A DNA stretch of 64,000 nt from CAVRQM01 sp963756975 (GTDB lineage Bacteria > Pseudomonadota > Alphaproteobacteria > Acetobacterales > Acetobacteraceae). Positions 1-9,017 of this stretch are shown piece by piece (the first letter of the stretch is position 1; each line of letters begins with the position of its first letter). The stretch is taken from positions 744,001-808,000 of the forward strand of contig CAVWPS010000001.1 in assembly GCA_963756975.1 (NCBI GenBank). Direction: 5' to 3'. Below the pieces are notes generated by a model that made no database searches, had not been told where the DNA came from, and saw only the letters and a list, made by a program, of their open reading frames with translations. A program made the position numbers and the translations under genes.

Positions 1-1125
1 CTCCAGCCGGTCGCCGACCTCGCTCGCCGACCAGAACAGGCGCTGCAAATCCTGCACCCACTCGAAATAGCTGACGATCACGCCACCGGAGTTGCACAGG
101 ATGTCCGGCAGCACGAACACGTCGCCCCGCGCGTCGAGCACGGCATCGGCGTCCGGCGTGGTCGGGCCGTTGGCGCCCTCGGCCAGAATGCGGCAGCGCA
201 ACCGGGCGGCGATATCGGCGTCGATCACCCGCTCGACCGCCGCCGGAACCAGCACGTCGCATTGCTGGACCAGCATCTCTCGCGGATCGATCGGAAGCTC
301 GGTGCTGAGGCCAGCCAGCACTCCATGGGCCGCCATGTGCGCCTCGATCGCGTCGATCGGCAGGCCGGCTGGATCGTATAGCGCGCAGGTGTGGTCGGAC
401 ACGCCGACGATCCGCATGCCCTGCCGCCGCGCCAGCGTGTAGGCCGCGACCGAGCCGACATTGCCGAAACCCTGCACGATCGCGGTGCAGGCGCCGGCGG
501 CGAGCCCGAGCGTGTCGCACGCGCGCCCCACCAGGTACGCGACGCCGCGCCCGGTCGCCTCCCGCCGTCCCTCGGTCCCGCCGAGTGCCACCGGTTTGCC
601 GGTCACGATTTCGGCGCACGCGTGGCCCTGGTGCATGGAATACGTGTCCATGAACCACGCCATCTCACGCTCCCCGGTCCCCATGTCGGGCGCCATCACG
701 TCGACCTGCGGGCCGACGAAGGGGATCAGCTCCTGCATGTAGCGGCGCGACACCGCCTCCATCTCGCGCACCGACATGGTGTGCGGGTCGCAGGCGACGC
801 CGCCCTTGGCCCCGCCGTACGGCAGCCCGGCGAGCGCGCATTTCCAGCTCATCCAGATCGCCAGCGCCGCGACCTCGCCCAGTTCGAGGTCGGGGGCGAA
901 GCGGGTGCCGCCCTTGGTCGGGCCGAGCGTCAGGTGGTGCTGGACGCGAAATCCCTGAAACACCTCGGTGCGGCCGTCGTCGCGATGGATCGGGACGGCG
1001 ACGCAGATCGCGCGCTTCGGCAGCAGCAACCGGTCGCGGTCGCCGGGCGCGATGCCGAGCCGGTCGGCCACACCCTCGAACTGGCGGCGCGCCATCTCGA
1101 ACACCGGACCCGTGTAGAGCGTCAT
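1..1125 (-). CDS. gdhA: Glutamate dehydrogenase (Glu/Leu/Phe/Val family), C-terminus cut by window edge
   Basis: Oxidative deamination of glutamate to 2-oxoglutarate with NAD(P)+. The ATG is at 1125-1123 and 375 codons are visible; the C-terminal end (roughly 40-50 residues by family length) lies beyond the left edge. Visible family signatures are the glycine-rich catalytic lysine segment PYGGAKGGV, the substrate-pocket run GGTRFAPDLELGEV, the Rossmann glycine motif VQGFGNVG, and the late motifs EGANGPTTPDAD and LCNSGGVIVSYFEW. No frame break is seen. It is transcribed leftward, away from the duplicated propeller gene, and the 242-base gap between them holds a candidate LacI-type operator. 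Coenzyme preference cannot be read from the sequence. Confidence 0.93.
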   Translation of the reverse strand, partial: MTLYTGPVFEMARRQFEGVADRLGIAPGDRDRLLLPKRAICVAVPIHRDDGRTEVFQGFRVQHHLTLGPTKGGTRFAPDLELGEVAALAIWMSWKCALAGLPYGGAKGGVACDPHTMSVREMEAVSRRYMQELIPFVGPQVDVMAPDMGTGEREMAWFMDTYSMHQGHACAEIVTGKPVALGGTEGRREATGRGVAYLVGRACDTLGLAAGACTAIVQGFGNVGSVAAYTLARRQGMRIVGVSDHTCALYDPAGLPIDAIEAHMAAHGVLAGLSTELPIDPREMLVQQCDVLVPAAVERVIDADIAARLRCRILAEGANGPTTPDADAVLDARGDVFVLPDILCNSGGVIVSYFEWVQDLQRLFWSASEVGDRLE

Positions 1126-1198
1126 GGAAACCTCACCGAACGAACAATGCCGCTATCCCCGGCACGGTAGCACAGCCGTTCCGGCGCACCCCGCGCCG

Positions 1199-1212
1199 TG
1201 TAAGCGATTACA
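1199..1212. promoter_or_regulatory. Candidate LacI-family operator palindrome
   Basis: TGTAAGCGATTACA has 5-base arms (TGTAA/TTACA) around a central CG, the layout of LacI/GalR-family operators. It lies in the only AT-rich stretch of the 1126-1367 intergenic region, between the divergent gdh and propeller genes. A second small palindrome, CATCG-AAA-CGATG, follows at 1217-1229. No LacI-type regulator is encoded in the window, so the assignment rests on symmetry and position alone. Confidence 0.35.
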
Positions 1213-1296
1213 TGCCCATCGAAACGATGACGGTTATTTTACGTTTTCATGGACGGCGGATTGTGATGATGACCCGGTTCCGCCGCTGGTCCATGT

Positions 1297-1331
1297 GACC
1301 CCCGTGAGGGTCGCCCACCGCCGAGCGACCC
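1297..1331 (+). promoter_or_regulatory. Leader with two mutually exclusive hairpins
   Basis: GACCC at 1297-1301 can pair with GGGTC at 1308-1312. The longer GGGTCGC at 1308-1314 can instead pair with GCGACCC at 1325-1331, so the shared GGGTC can only be in one hairpin at a time. This sits about 40 bases before the start of the propeller gene, an arrangement like an attenuator. No T-tract follows and the stems are short for GC-rich DNA, so chance is a real alternative. Confidence 0.25.
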
Positions 1332-1350
1332 CCGATGTCGACAACACAGC

Positions 1351-1357
1351 GGAGAGG
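1351..1357 (+). promoter_or_regulatory. Ribosome binding site fixing the start of the propeller gene
   Basis: GGAGAGG lies 10 bases before the ATG at 1368. This supports initiation there even though that frame closes after about 40 codons, and so implies that the true protein needs a frame change near 1425. Confidence 0.5.
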
Positions 1358-1367
1358 ATCAAGCGCC

Positions 1368-3427
1368 ATGGCGACTATCGTCAGCAACACGGTGTTCGCG
1401 GCCGGCCCGGCCGGAACCAGCGGGCTCGAACTCGCTCACCTACGGAAACGGCTCGCTCTGGGCCGAATACGGCAACGGGGCGGATAGCACCGGCCTGTCC
1501 GGGTCGAGCACCATCGTCCAATACAGCCTGACCGGTGCCGTCGAGCACACGTTCAGCATTCGCGGCTCGGTCGACGGCCTGAAATTCGACCCGGTGACCG
1601 GGCTGGTCTGGGCGTTGCAGAACCAGGACGGCAATCCGACGCTGAGCCTGATCGATCCGAAGACCGAGACGGTCGGCGCGCCGCTGCAATACGCCGTCAC
1701 CAGCGGCTCGCGCGGCTACGACGACGTCGCGTATGCCGGCGGCAAGGTTTACCTGAGCTACACCAACCCGGCCGGCGCCGGCGACGCGGTGATCCAGCAG
1801 CTGACGGGCGGGCAGAACCCGCAGACACCGCTGAAGCTCACGACCATCCTGGCCGACGGCGCGACCGGCACCAACATCGCCACCGGGCAGACCGGCCAGG
1901 TTATTCCGTTGTCCGACCCGGACTCGCTGAAGTCGCTGGGCGACGGCCGGCTGGTCCTGACCAGCGGCGACGACAACACGTTCGCGATCGTCACCAACCC
2001 CGGCCAGGCGAACCAGTCGGTGCGGTTCGACACGCTGACCAATCTTCCCGCCGGGTCGTCGCTCGACGACGTGATCATTCCCAACGCCCACGCCGGCACG
2101 TTCTATCTGTCCAACGCCGGAACGAACCAGATCGAGAAGATCAGCGTCACCGGCCTCGCCGCCAACCACGCCTACGCCTCGGTCGGCACGGAGCTGGTCG
2201 ACGTCAACCTCAAGACCGGCGCCCAGACGGTCCTGCTCTCGGGTCTGACCGGTTCGCACGGCCTGATCTTCGTGCCGGCGAAGCCGGAGCCGATCGTCCA
2301 GAGCGAGAAGATCTTCGCCGTCGGCACCGAGGCCCACGCCACCGCGCCCGAACTCGATCACGGTCGGCGGCGGCTCGGTCTGGGTCGAATACGGCAACGG
2401 GGTCGACAGCACCGGCATCAAGCCGGGGTTCAGCACGATCGTCCAATACGATTCGATCGGCCGGGCGCTGCACACGTACAGCATCCGCGGCTCGGTCGAC
2501 GGCCTGAAATACGACCCCAGGACCGGCGACGTCTGGGCGTTGCAGAACCAGGACGGCAACGCCACCCTGAGCCTGATCGATCCGTCGACCCAGACCGTCA
2601 GCGCGCCGCTCACATACGGTTCGGGCTATCAGTACGGGCCCAATTCGGGCCGCGGCTTCGACGACGTCGCCTTCAAGGGCAACAAGGTGTTCCTGTCCGA
2701 GACCAATCCCGCCGTCGTGGGCGACGCGGTCATCGTGCAGCTGGACAACGGCAACGCGCCGTTCGGCAAGCTCGTCACCACGCCGATCCTGCGGTTCGGC
2801 GATACCGGAACGAACCTGCTGACCGGCGCGGTCAATCAGGCGCTGCCGGTGTCGGACCCGGATTCCCTGAAGACGCTCGCCGACGGAACGCTGGTGCTGA
2901 CCAGCGGCAACGACGCCTCGCTCACCTTCATCCACGACGCGGGCCTCGCGTCGCAGACCGAGAGCTTCATCACGATACCGGGCGGCTCGGGCCTGGACGA
3001 CGCGGTGATGCCGACCAGCAGCTCGGGCACCTTCATCGTCGCCAATGGCGGCGCGAACGACGTGCTGCGCGTCACCGTCACCGGGCTGAACACGCACGAC
3101 ATCTACGCCTCGCTCGGCAGCGCCAACGCGATCGTCCAGATCGACACGACGACCGGCGTCATCACCCCGGTCGTCACCGGGCTGTCGTCGCCGCACGGGC
3201 TCGCGTTCCTGCCGTCGTCGACGGCGGCGGCGGGCGCGACCTCGCTCAGTGTCCATCTCGATGCGGCGGCGGCTTCGATCGCCGCATCGTACGCGGCGGC
3301 GGCGACCCCCGCGGCCGCGGGGCCGGCCGGCGGGACGACGAACACCACGCCAGCGGGCGGGTTCGTGATCACGCACGAAAGCCCGATGACGGTCCCGGCG
3401 CTGACCGGGCACGCCAGCCACGCCTGA
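1368..3427 (+). CDS. Tandemly duplicated beta-propeller/NHL-like protein with two frame shifts
   Basis: I do not know its function. After the two frame changes are counted (2060 bases = 686 codons + 2) it is a 685-residue protein made of two closely related halves of about 300 residues. Both halves contain the runs GSVDGLK(F/Y)DP, VWALQNQDGN, LSLIDP, SDPDSLK and VLTSG, and end with a G-L-S/T-HGL-F-P segment. Repeated short beta-rich blocks suggest a propeller-like sugar- or ligand-binding fold. The tail (about 3230-3427) is Ala/Gly/Thr-rich. No signal peptide is visible. Frame changes near 1425 and 2350 lie at the same place in each half, just before CGAACTCG, and each is corrected by removing one base. 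The ATG at 1368 has a good ribosome binding site. Convergent with the TauE-like gene. Confidence 0.7.
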
Positions 3428-3436
3428 TGCCGAAAG

Positions 3437-3472
3437 ACGCGCCGGCCCCGATACGGTTCGGGGCCGGCGCGT
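3437..3472. terminator. Bidirectional hairpin terminator between convergent genes
   Basis: Perfect 13-base arms ACGCGCCGGCCCC (3437-3449) and GGGGCCGGCGCGT (3460-3472) enclose a 10-base loop. It fills the 47-base gap between the propeller gene stop (3427) and the opposing TauE-like gene stop (3475). There is no T-run, so termination would rest on stem strength or Rho. Confidence 0.6.
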
Positions 3473-3474
3473 CG

Positions 3475-4188
3475 CTACCGGACGAAGAAGGCGATCGTCA
3501 CCGCCGCCGACAGCGCGATGGTGACCGCCCGCAACATGCCGGGCCGCACCGCGAGCGCGACCCGCGCGCCGAGATAGCCGCCGAGGATCGCCCCGGCCAT
3601 CATCGCGAGCGTGGGTCCCCACGCGACCAGGCCGACCGCGACGAAGCACAGCACGGCGGCGAAGTTGGCCACGTTGACGCAAACCGAGCGCGCCGGATTG
3701 AGCCGGATCAGCGGTGTGGTGGTCAGCAACGCCCAGGCGGCCATCATCAGGATGCCGGCGGCCCCGCCGAAATAGCCCGCGTAGACGCAGACCACGAATT
3801 GCGCGCCGAGCACGACCGGTGCCGGTGCTTCGGCCAGCCCCGTGAGGTCGCGCACGCGCGGGCCGGCGGCGTACGCGATCGTCGCCAGCAGCAGCAGCCA
3901 GGGCAGCACCGCGTCGAACACGCGCGCAGACGTCGTCAGCAGCAGCACCGCGCCGATCACGCCGCCGACGCCACTGACGGCGATCAGCCAACCGAACGGC
4001 AACGTTCCGACCGGCCCCAGATCGCGACGAAGCGTCCAGGCGGAGGTGACGCCGCCGGGGAACAGGGCGACCGTGCTCGACGCGTTGGCCAGCACCGGCG
4101 GCACGCCCGCGAGCACCATCGCCGGAAAGCTCGCGAACGATCCGCCGCCGGCGACCGCGTTCATCGCGCCGGCCACGACCCCCGCGAG
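3475..4188 (-). CDS. TauE/SafE (TSUP) family membrane permease
   Basis: About 237 residues, nearly all hydrophobic helices (7-8 membrane segments), matching the sulfite exporter TauE/SafE family that moves sulfonates, sulfite or related anions. The family signature NAVAGGGSFASFP is near the N-terminus, and the repeated half-motif YFGGAAGILMM is near residue 150. The start is unsettled: an ATG at 4176 would cut into the first helix, a GTG at 4188 adds four residues, and the coding-like frame continues upstream through LSGLALAGVVAGAMNAV without a usual start codon. An indel at the 5' end is possible. It follows the galactose dehydrogenase gene directly on the same strand. The substrate is unknown. 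Confidence 0.75.
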   Translation of the reverse strand, partial: LAGVVAGAMNAVAGGGSFASFPAMVLAGVPPVLANASSTVALFPGGVTSAWTLRRDLGPVGTLPFGWLIAVSGVGGVIGAVLLLTTSARVFDAVLPWLLLLATIAYAAGPRVRDLTGLAEAPAPVVLGAQFVVCVYAGYFGGAAGILMMAAWALLTTTPLIRLNPARSVCVNVANFAAVLCFVAVGLVAWGPTLAMMAGAILGGYLGARVALAVRPGMLRAVTIALSAAVTIAFFVR

Positions 4189-4213
4189 GGCGAGGCCGGA
4201 CAGCCGCCAGAAC

Positions 4214-5159
4214 TCAGTCGTGGAACGCGTCCGTCTGAACCCGGCGGCCGAGCAGGAAGGCGTCGGCGACCAGCCGCAGCGGGGCCGCGTCGACGTCGCT
4301 CAGGCCGTCGCGCAAGCAGGGTCGCGAAGCGGGCGTAGATCGACGCGTATTCGCTGTGCAGCCCGCGCGCGGGATCGAACGCGGCGGCCCCGTCGACCTC
4401 GAGCCGGCTGCCGCCGTCGTGCAGCGTGATCGCGAGGCCGTCCTCGGTTTCGATGTCGATCCGCCACACCTCGCCGCCCTGCTGACGCCAGTCGAACACG
4501 GCCGTGTGGTCCGGACCGTCGAACACCAGATTCGCCGCGATCGGCTGGTCGCGGTTGGCCGGGAACACCAGCTCGGACGAGCGCAGGAACAGCGGCGACG
4601 GCATGATGCGGGTCGCGATCGACAGGGCGTTGATGCCGGGGTCGAACACGCCGAAGCCGCCCGGCTGCCAGATCCACGCCTGACCGGGATGCCACTTTCG
4701 CACGTCCTCGCGCCAGTCGATCCGCAGCCGCGTCACCGTCCGGTCCTTCAGCCGCGCCTGCGCCGCCTCGACCGCCGAATTGTGCTGGCTGTGCCAGGTC
4801 GCGAACAGCACGCGCTCCGCCGCCGCCGCGAGCCGTTCGAGGTCGGCCAATTCGCTCGTCGTCGCGGCCGGCGGCTTCTCCAGCATGACGTGCAACCCGG
4901 CCGCCAGCGCGTCGCGGGCGATCGCGTGGCGGGCCAGCGGCGGCGTGCAGATGGACACCGCGTCCAGCCCGCCGGCGCGGATCATGTCGGCATGGTCGCG
5001 GAACGCCGCCACATCCGGCCCCGCCTTGAGCCCGCGCATGCTCGACACCGCGACCAGCTTGAACGCGGGGTTGGCGGCGATCACCGGCAGGTGCTGATCC
5101 TGCGCGATCTTGCCGAGCCCGATCACGCCGAGACGATACGGCTGGTTTGTCGCCGGCAT
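4214..5159 (-). CDS. gal: D-galactose / L-arabinose 1-dehydrogenase (Gfo/Idh/MocA family), one frame shift
   Basis: Oxidises the anomeric carbon of galactose (or arabinose) to the lactone with NAD(P)+, the first step of the oxidative De Ley-Doudoroff type pathway. Rossmann motif GLGKIAQDQHLP is at the N-terminus and EKPP follows near residue 97. The run WHPGQAWIWQPGGFGVFDPG is, from memory, almost the same as in Pseudomonas fluorescens galactose dehydrogenase and Azospirillum AraA. The expected C-terminus LRLVADAFLLGRRVQTDAF is present only in a shifted frame. Dropping one T (minus strand) near 4312 joins it and gives 314 residues (946 bases = 315 codons + 1). The alpha/beta-galactosidase operon in this window would supply galactose, but arabinose is equally possible. 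Divergent from the MFS gene. Confidence 0.85.
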
Positions 5160-5262
5160 GGATTGGCTCCCTCACATCGCGTTGACCGTTCGGCCGGCGC
5201 CCCGGGGGGCGTGCGGCCGGCGGAACGGTGACATACCACCGGCGCGTCACCGTCAAGCCGTC

Positions 5263-5267
5263 AGGAG
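5263..5267 (+). promoter_or_regulatory. Ribosome binding site supporting a TTG start
   Basis: AGGAG ends 7 bases before the TTG at 5275. It selects that TTG over the in-frame upstream ATG candidates, which lie inside the divergent dehydrogenase gene. Confidence 0.55.
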
Positions 5268-5274
5268 CAGCCGT

Positions 5275-6552
5275 TTGAGCCAGACCGACCAGCCCGTCTC
5301 CCGCGAATGGCTGACGAGCTTCGCCCTGCTGGGGTCGGTGCAGAGCGGGCTGGCGCCGATCCTGTTGCCGATCACCGCCGGATCGGGGGCGCGCGCCGGC
5401 CTGATCTACGGGTCGTTCGCGCTGGCCGGGCTCGCGGCCCCCGTGCTGGGACGGTGGGGCGACCACCAGGGACGGAGCCGGGCGGTGCTGATCGGCGGGC
5501 TGGCGGTCGGGTCGCTCGCGGGCGTTGGCCTCGCGTTCGTGGTGTGGACGCAAGCAGTGCTGCCGCTGGCGATGGCGGCGGCGTTCGTGCTCGGGCTCGG
5601 CGTCACGTCGGCGGCGACGGCCGGCTCGGCGGTCGCGATCGAGGCCGAGCCGCCATCCGAGGCCGACAGCGTGATCGGCGCCGTGCAGGCGTGGAGCAGT
5701 GCCGGGCAGGTCGCGGGGTTGATCGTCGCGGGGCTGCTGGCGCAGCGGGCACCGGCGATCGCGTTCCTGATCGCGGCCGTGGCATTGGCCGGGGCCGCGA
5801 TGGTGACGGCGATGCGGGCACCGATGCCGATGCGCGCGATCGTGCGGGCGGCGGCGCAGCCGAGGCGTGCCGTCGGCGGCGAGGCGGCGACCAACGCGGC
5901 CGGCCACGGTCTGCACCTGCCGCGCTTCGGGGCGCTGTTCCGGGGCGACATCGGCCACCTGCTCGCGTTCCTCGGGCCGTGGGCGCTGTCGTACACGGCG
6001 ACCAACGCGGTGTCGGTGCTGTTTCCGGTCGCCATGGTGCGCCTTTTCCATCTGCCGGCGACCATTCCGGCCGTCGCCTACGCGATCGGCATCGGCGTCA
6101 GCCTGCTGGTCTACGGCCCGGCGACGCATTGGGCGCACCGGGCCGGTGCCGGGCCGGTGTTGCGGGCGGGACTCGCGGCACGTGTGCTGCCGCTTGTCGT
6201 GCTCGGGATCGCGGCACCGATCGGGGGCATGTGGGCGGCGGCGGCGTGCCTGATCGCGTTCGCGGTATCGCAGGCGGTTTGGCCGCTGCTCAACGTGGGC
6301 GCCAACGCGATGGCCATCGCCCGCCTGCCGCATGATCGCGGCGAGGCGCTCGGGCTGCTCAACGCGTCGTCGTCGGCGGCCGCCGTGCTCGGGTCGTTGG
6401 CCGGCGGCGCGATCGCGGCGATCGGCGGCTTCGGGCTGCTGAGCGCGACCGGTGCCGTCGCGGTCATCGCGGCGTGGGGCCTGCTGTGGCTTCAGCGCAC
6501 GCGGGAGCCGGTCCGGCCGGTCGCCAAGGCGGTTCAGAACAGCGCCATCTGA
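5275..6552 (+). CDS. Major facilitator superfamily transporter
   Basis: About 425 residues with roughly twelve hydrophobic segments and a polar central loop near residues 195-220, as in 12-helix MFS carriers. The loop after the second helix, RWGDHQGRSRAVL, fits the family motif A region (G-x-x-D-x-x-G-R-R). Protein start LSQTDQPVSREWLTSF follows a TTG with AGGAG upstream. The 3' end overlaps the end of the convergent radical SAM gene by 19 bases. A sugar or drug substrate cannot be told from the sequence. It faces the galactose dehydrogenase gene across a 115-base divergent promoter region, so a sugar role is possible but unproven. Confidence 0.85.
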   Translation: MSQTDQPVSREWLTSFALLGSVQSGLAPILLPITAGSGARAGLIYGSFALAGLAAPVLGRWGDHQGRSRAVLIGGLAVGSLAGVGLAFVVWTQAVLPLAMAAAFVLGLGVTSAATAGSAVAIEAEPPSEADSVIGAVQAWSSAGQVAGLIVAGLLAQRAPAIAFLIAAVALAGAAMVTAMRAPMPMRAIVRAAAQPRRAVGGEAATNAAGHGLHLPRFGALFRGDIGHLLAFLGPWALSYTATNAVSVLFPVAMVRLFHLPATIPAVAYAIGIGVSLLVYGPATHWAHRAGAGPVLRAGLAARVLPLVVLGIAAPIGGMWAAAACLIAFAVSQAVWPLLNVGANAMAIARLPHDRGEALGLLNASSSAAAVLGSLAGGAIAAIGGFGLLSATGAVAVIAAWGLLWLQRTREPVRPVAKAVQNSAI

Positions 6553-7708
6553 GCCTCGGCCATGCCGCGCCTGACGGGGCCGCCCGGCGGCAGGAACTGG
6601 CTGCAGTCGAGCTCCGGCCGCGCCTCCAGCCCAGCCTGCCTCGCGGCGCGGGAGAACCGTTTGGCGAGCAGGTCGGCATACGCGCCGGTGCCGGTGAACC
6701 GCTGGCCGAACCGGGAATCGTTCAGGTCGCCGGCGCGGGTCTGCGCGGACCAGCTCCAGCACCTTCTTCGCCCGGTCCGGCATGTGCTCCTCGAGCCAGG
6801 CGGTGAAAATGCCGCGCAGCTCGTGCGGCAGGCGCAGCAGCACGTAGCCCGCCGTCTCCGCCCCGGCCTTCGCCGCCGCCGCGATGATCGCCTCCAGCTC
6901 GGCGTCGTTCACGGCCGGGATCATCGGTGCCGCCAAAACGCCGGTCCGCACCCCAGCGGCCGAGAGGGTCGCCACCGCCTGCAGCCGCATCGCGGGCGAG
7001 GAGGCGCGCGGCTCCATGATGCGGGCGAGCTTCGGGTCGAGTGTGGTGACCGACAGCCAGACCCGCACCAGATTGCGCTTCGCCAGCCGGGCTCAGGATG
7101 TCGACGTCGCGCACGACGGTCGCCGATTTGGTCACGATCGACAGCGGATGCCCGCACCGCTCCAGCACGTCCAGCACGGCGCGCGTCAGCTTCAGCGTGC
7201 GCTCGATCGGCTGATACGGGTCGGTGTTGGAGCCGAGTGCGAGCGGCCGGGCGACGTAGCCGGGCTTGCGCAGCTCGCGTTCCAGCAATGCCGCGACATC
7301 CGGCTTGAACAGCAGTTTGGTTTCGAAATCGAGGCCCGGCGAGTAGCCCAGATAGGCGTGGGTCGGCCGGGCGTAGCAGTAGACGCAGCCGTGCTCGCAG
7401 CCGCGATACGGATTGACCGCGCGGTCGAAGCCGATGTCGGGGCTGGTGTTCCAGCTGATGACGCTTCGGCTCGCGTCGCGGATCAGCGTGGTCGGCAGTG
7501 GTGGCAACTCGCCCAGCGCCTCGAGGCTAGACGGCCACTCGTCGTCGACCGGCTCCGTCGACACGGTATCGAAGCGGACGGCCGGGTTGGTCGCGGCACC
7601 CCGCCCCTTCCGCGCGCGCGATTTCGCACGCGGCTCGGGCGGTGCGTCGATGTCGGGACGGTCGAACGCGGCAAGCTCGTCCCGGTCGGTTTCGCGGACC
7701 ATGTCCAT
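6534..7708 (-). CDS. PA0069-family radical SAM protein, two frame shifts
   Basis: A 390-residue radical SAM enzyme related to the spore photoproduct lyase-like PA0069 group, of unknown reaction. The cluster cysteines are in GCEHGCVYCYARPTH (C104, C108, C111). Downstream, NTDPYQPIE and TKSATVVRDVDIL follow the family order. Two one-base insertions interrupt the gene. One is near 7093: removing a C restores SRLAKRNLVRVWLSVTTLDP. The other is near 6748: removing a G restores the hallmark VRQTRAGDLNDSRFG. Span 1175 bases = 391 codons + 2, as expected for two insertions. The C-terminus ends AQMALF. It lies head-to-head with the glycosyltransferase gene at 7774. Confidence 0.85.
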
Positions 7709-7773
7709 CCGCTTGTTCCTTCTTCGTTCCTGCCGTAGCTTTCCGCCACGGCCGGAGCGGTGTCAAGAACAGA

Positions 7774-8436
7774 ATGCGAACATCGCTGACCGTGGTCATC
7801 CCGGCGCTGAACGCCGCCGGCACTCTGGCGGCGACCTTGGCGACGGTGCGCGGGCAGACCGTGATCGTGGTCGACGGCGGCAGCGGCGACCGCACGATCG
7901 CCATCGCCCGCGAACACGGAGCCAAAACGATCGAGGCGCCGCGCGGTCGTGGCGCGCAGCTCGCGGCGGGCGTCGCGGCGGCGGACACGCCATGGGTGCT
8001 CATGCTGCACGCCGACACACGGCCGGCGCGCGATTGGCCGTCGGCGGCGCGGTCGCACATGGCGGCGTGGCCCGAGCACGCGGGCTACTTCGATTTCGCG
8101 CTCGACACGAACGACGCGCGCGCAAGACGGCTGGAGCGGCTGGTCGCGTGGCGCTGCCGCCGCTTCGCCCTGCCCTACGGCGACCAGGGGCTGCTTGTCA
8201 GCAAAGCCGTGCTCGACGCGGCCGGCGGCATCCGGCCGTTGCCGCTGATGGAGGATGTCGACCTCGCGCGCAGGCTCGGCGGCGACCGTCTGCGCCGGCT
8301 CGGCTGCCCGGCGCTGACGTCGGCGGCGAAGTGGGAGCGGGAGGGTTGGCGGCGGCGCTCGGCTCGAAACCTCGCGTGCCTCGCCCTATACCGGTGCGGC
8401 GTCCCGCCCGCCGCGATCCGCAGATTATACGGATGA
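7774..8436 (+). CDS. TIGR04283-type family 2 glycosyltransferase
   Basis: About 220 residues of a GT-A fold: N-terminal VVIPALNAAGTLAATL, then VVDGGSGD, the metal-binding-like HADTRP near residue 83, and GDQGLLVSKAVLDAAGG with EDVDLARRL in the acceptor half. This matches the TIGR04283 group, which NCBI families link to arsenosugar biosynthesis. The ATG at 7774 is used; the frame is open far upstream but there overlaps the divergent radical SAM gene. The stop overlaps the start of the next gene by ATGA (8433-8436), so the two are translationally coupled. Acceptor and donor are not known here. Confidence 0.85.
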   Translation: MRTSLTVVIPALNAAGTLAATLATVRGQTVIVVDGGSGDRTIAIAREHGAKTIEAPRGRGAQLAAGVAAADTPWVLMLHADTRPARDWPSAARSHMAAWPEHAGYFDFALDTNDARARRLERLVAWRCRRFALPYGDQGLLVSKAVLDAAGGIRPLPLMEDVDLARRLGGDRLRRLGCPALTSAAKWEREGWRRRSARNLACLALYRCGVPPAAIRRLYG

Positions 8437-9017
8437 AGCCGCTGGTGCTCGTCTTCTCCCGCGCGCCGAGGCTGGGAACGGTCAAGACGCGGCTCGCGGC
8501 CGAGATCGGCGAGCGGGCCGCCCTGAGATTTCACGCCCAGACCACGGCCGGAACGTTGCGAAAACTGCGCCGCGACCGACGGTTCGACCTGCTTCTGCTG
8601 GCGATCCCCGCACGCGCGAGAGGTCCGTGGACACAGGGCATCGCGCGAGAGATTCAAGCCGCCGGCGACCTCGGCCGCCGCATGGACCGCGCGTTCCGTG
8701 CGCATCCACGCCGCCGCGTCGCCCTCGTCGGCTGCGACATTCCGGACCTGACCGCCGCCGAACTCGCCCGCGCGCTACACCTTCTGCGCGGCACCGACGC
8801 GGTGTTCGGCCCCGCGACGGATGGCGGCTACTGGCTGGTGGCGCTCGGCGCGCGCCGTCCGCAAAACCCGTTCGCAACCGTGCGCTGGTCCGGTCCGCAC
8901 GCGCTCGCCGACACGCTCGCCAACTTCAAAGACCACCGGGTTCGTTACGCCAAAACACTGTCCGACGTGGACGAGGCGGCCGACCTCAGACCAGATGTTC
9001 GCGAAGGCGCGGCATAA
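8433..9017 (+). CDS. DUF2064 / TIGR04282 nucleotidyltransferase-like protein
   Basis: A 194-residue relative of GT-A nucleotidyltransferases (DUF2064). The N-terminal FSRAPRLGTVKTRLA is the nucleotide-loop signature. VALVGCDIPDL provides the metal-binding Asp, and FGPATDGGYWLVAL follows at residues 128-141. It starts by ATGA overlap with the TIGR04283 gene, the usual partner of this family. The 3' end overlaps the convergent moaB gene by 32 bases. The joint product is unknown; no arsenic methyltransferase is nearby. Confidence 0.85.
   Translation: MKPLVLVFSRAPRLGTVKTRLAAEIGERAALRFHAQTTAGTLRKLRRDRRFDLLLLAIPARARGPWTQGIAREIQAAGDLGRRMDRAFRAHPRRRVALVGCDIPDLTAAELARALHLLRGTDAVFGPATDGGYWLVALGARRPQNPFATVRWSGPHALADTLANFKDHRVRYAKTLSDVDEAADLRPDVREGAA

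Noticed and set aside
1381..4338. Very long open frames on the opposite strand or in other frames across the propeller and downstream genes
   Set aside because: GC-rich coding DNA keeps alternative frames open; these translations are Arg/Pro/Gly-rich without any family motif and conflict with recognised genes.
8986..9017. Frame error at the moaB / DUF2064 convergent overlap
   Set aside because: Both proteins have normal C-termini; short convergent overlaps recur in this window (6534-6552, 40717-40778, 58617-58657).
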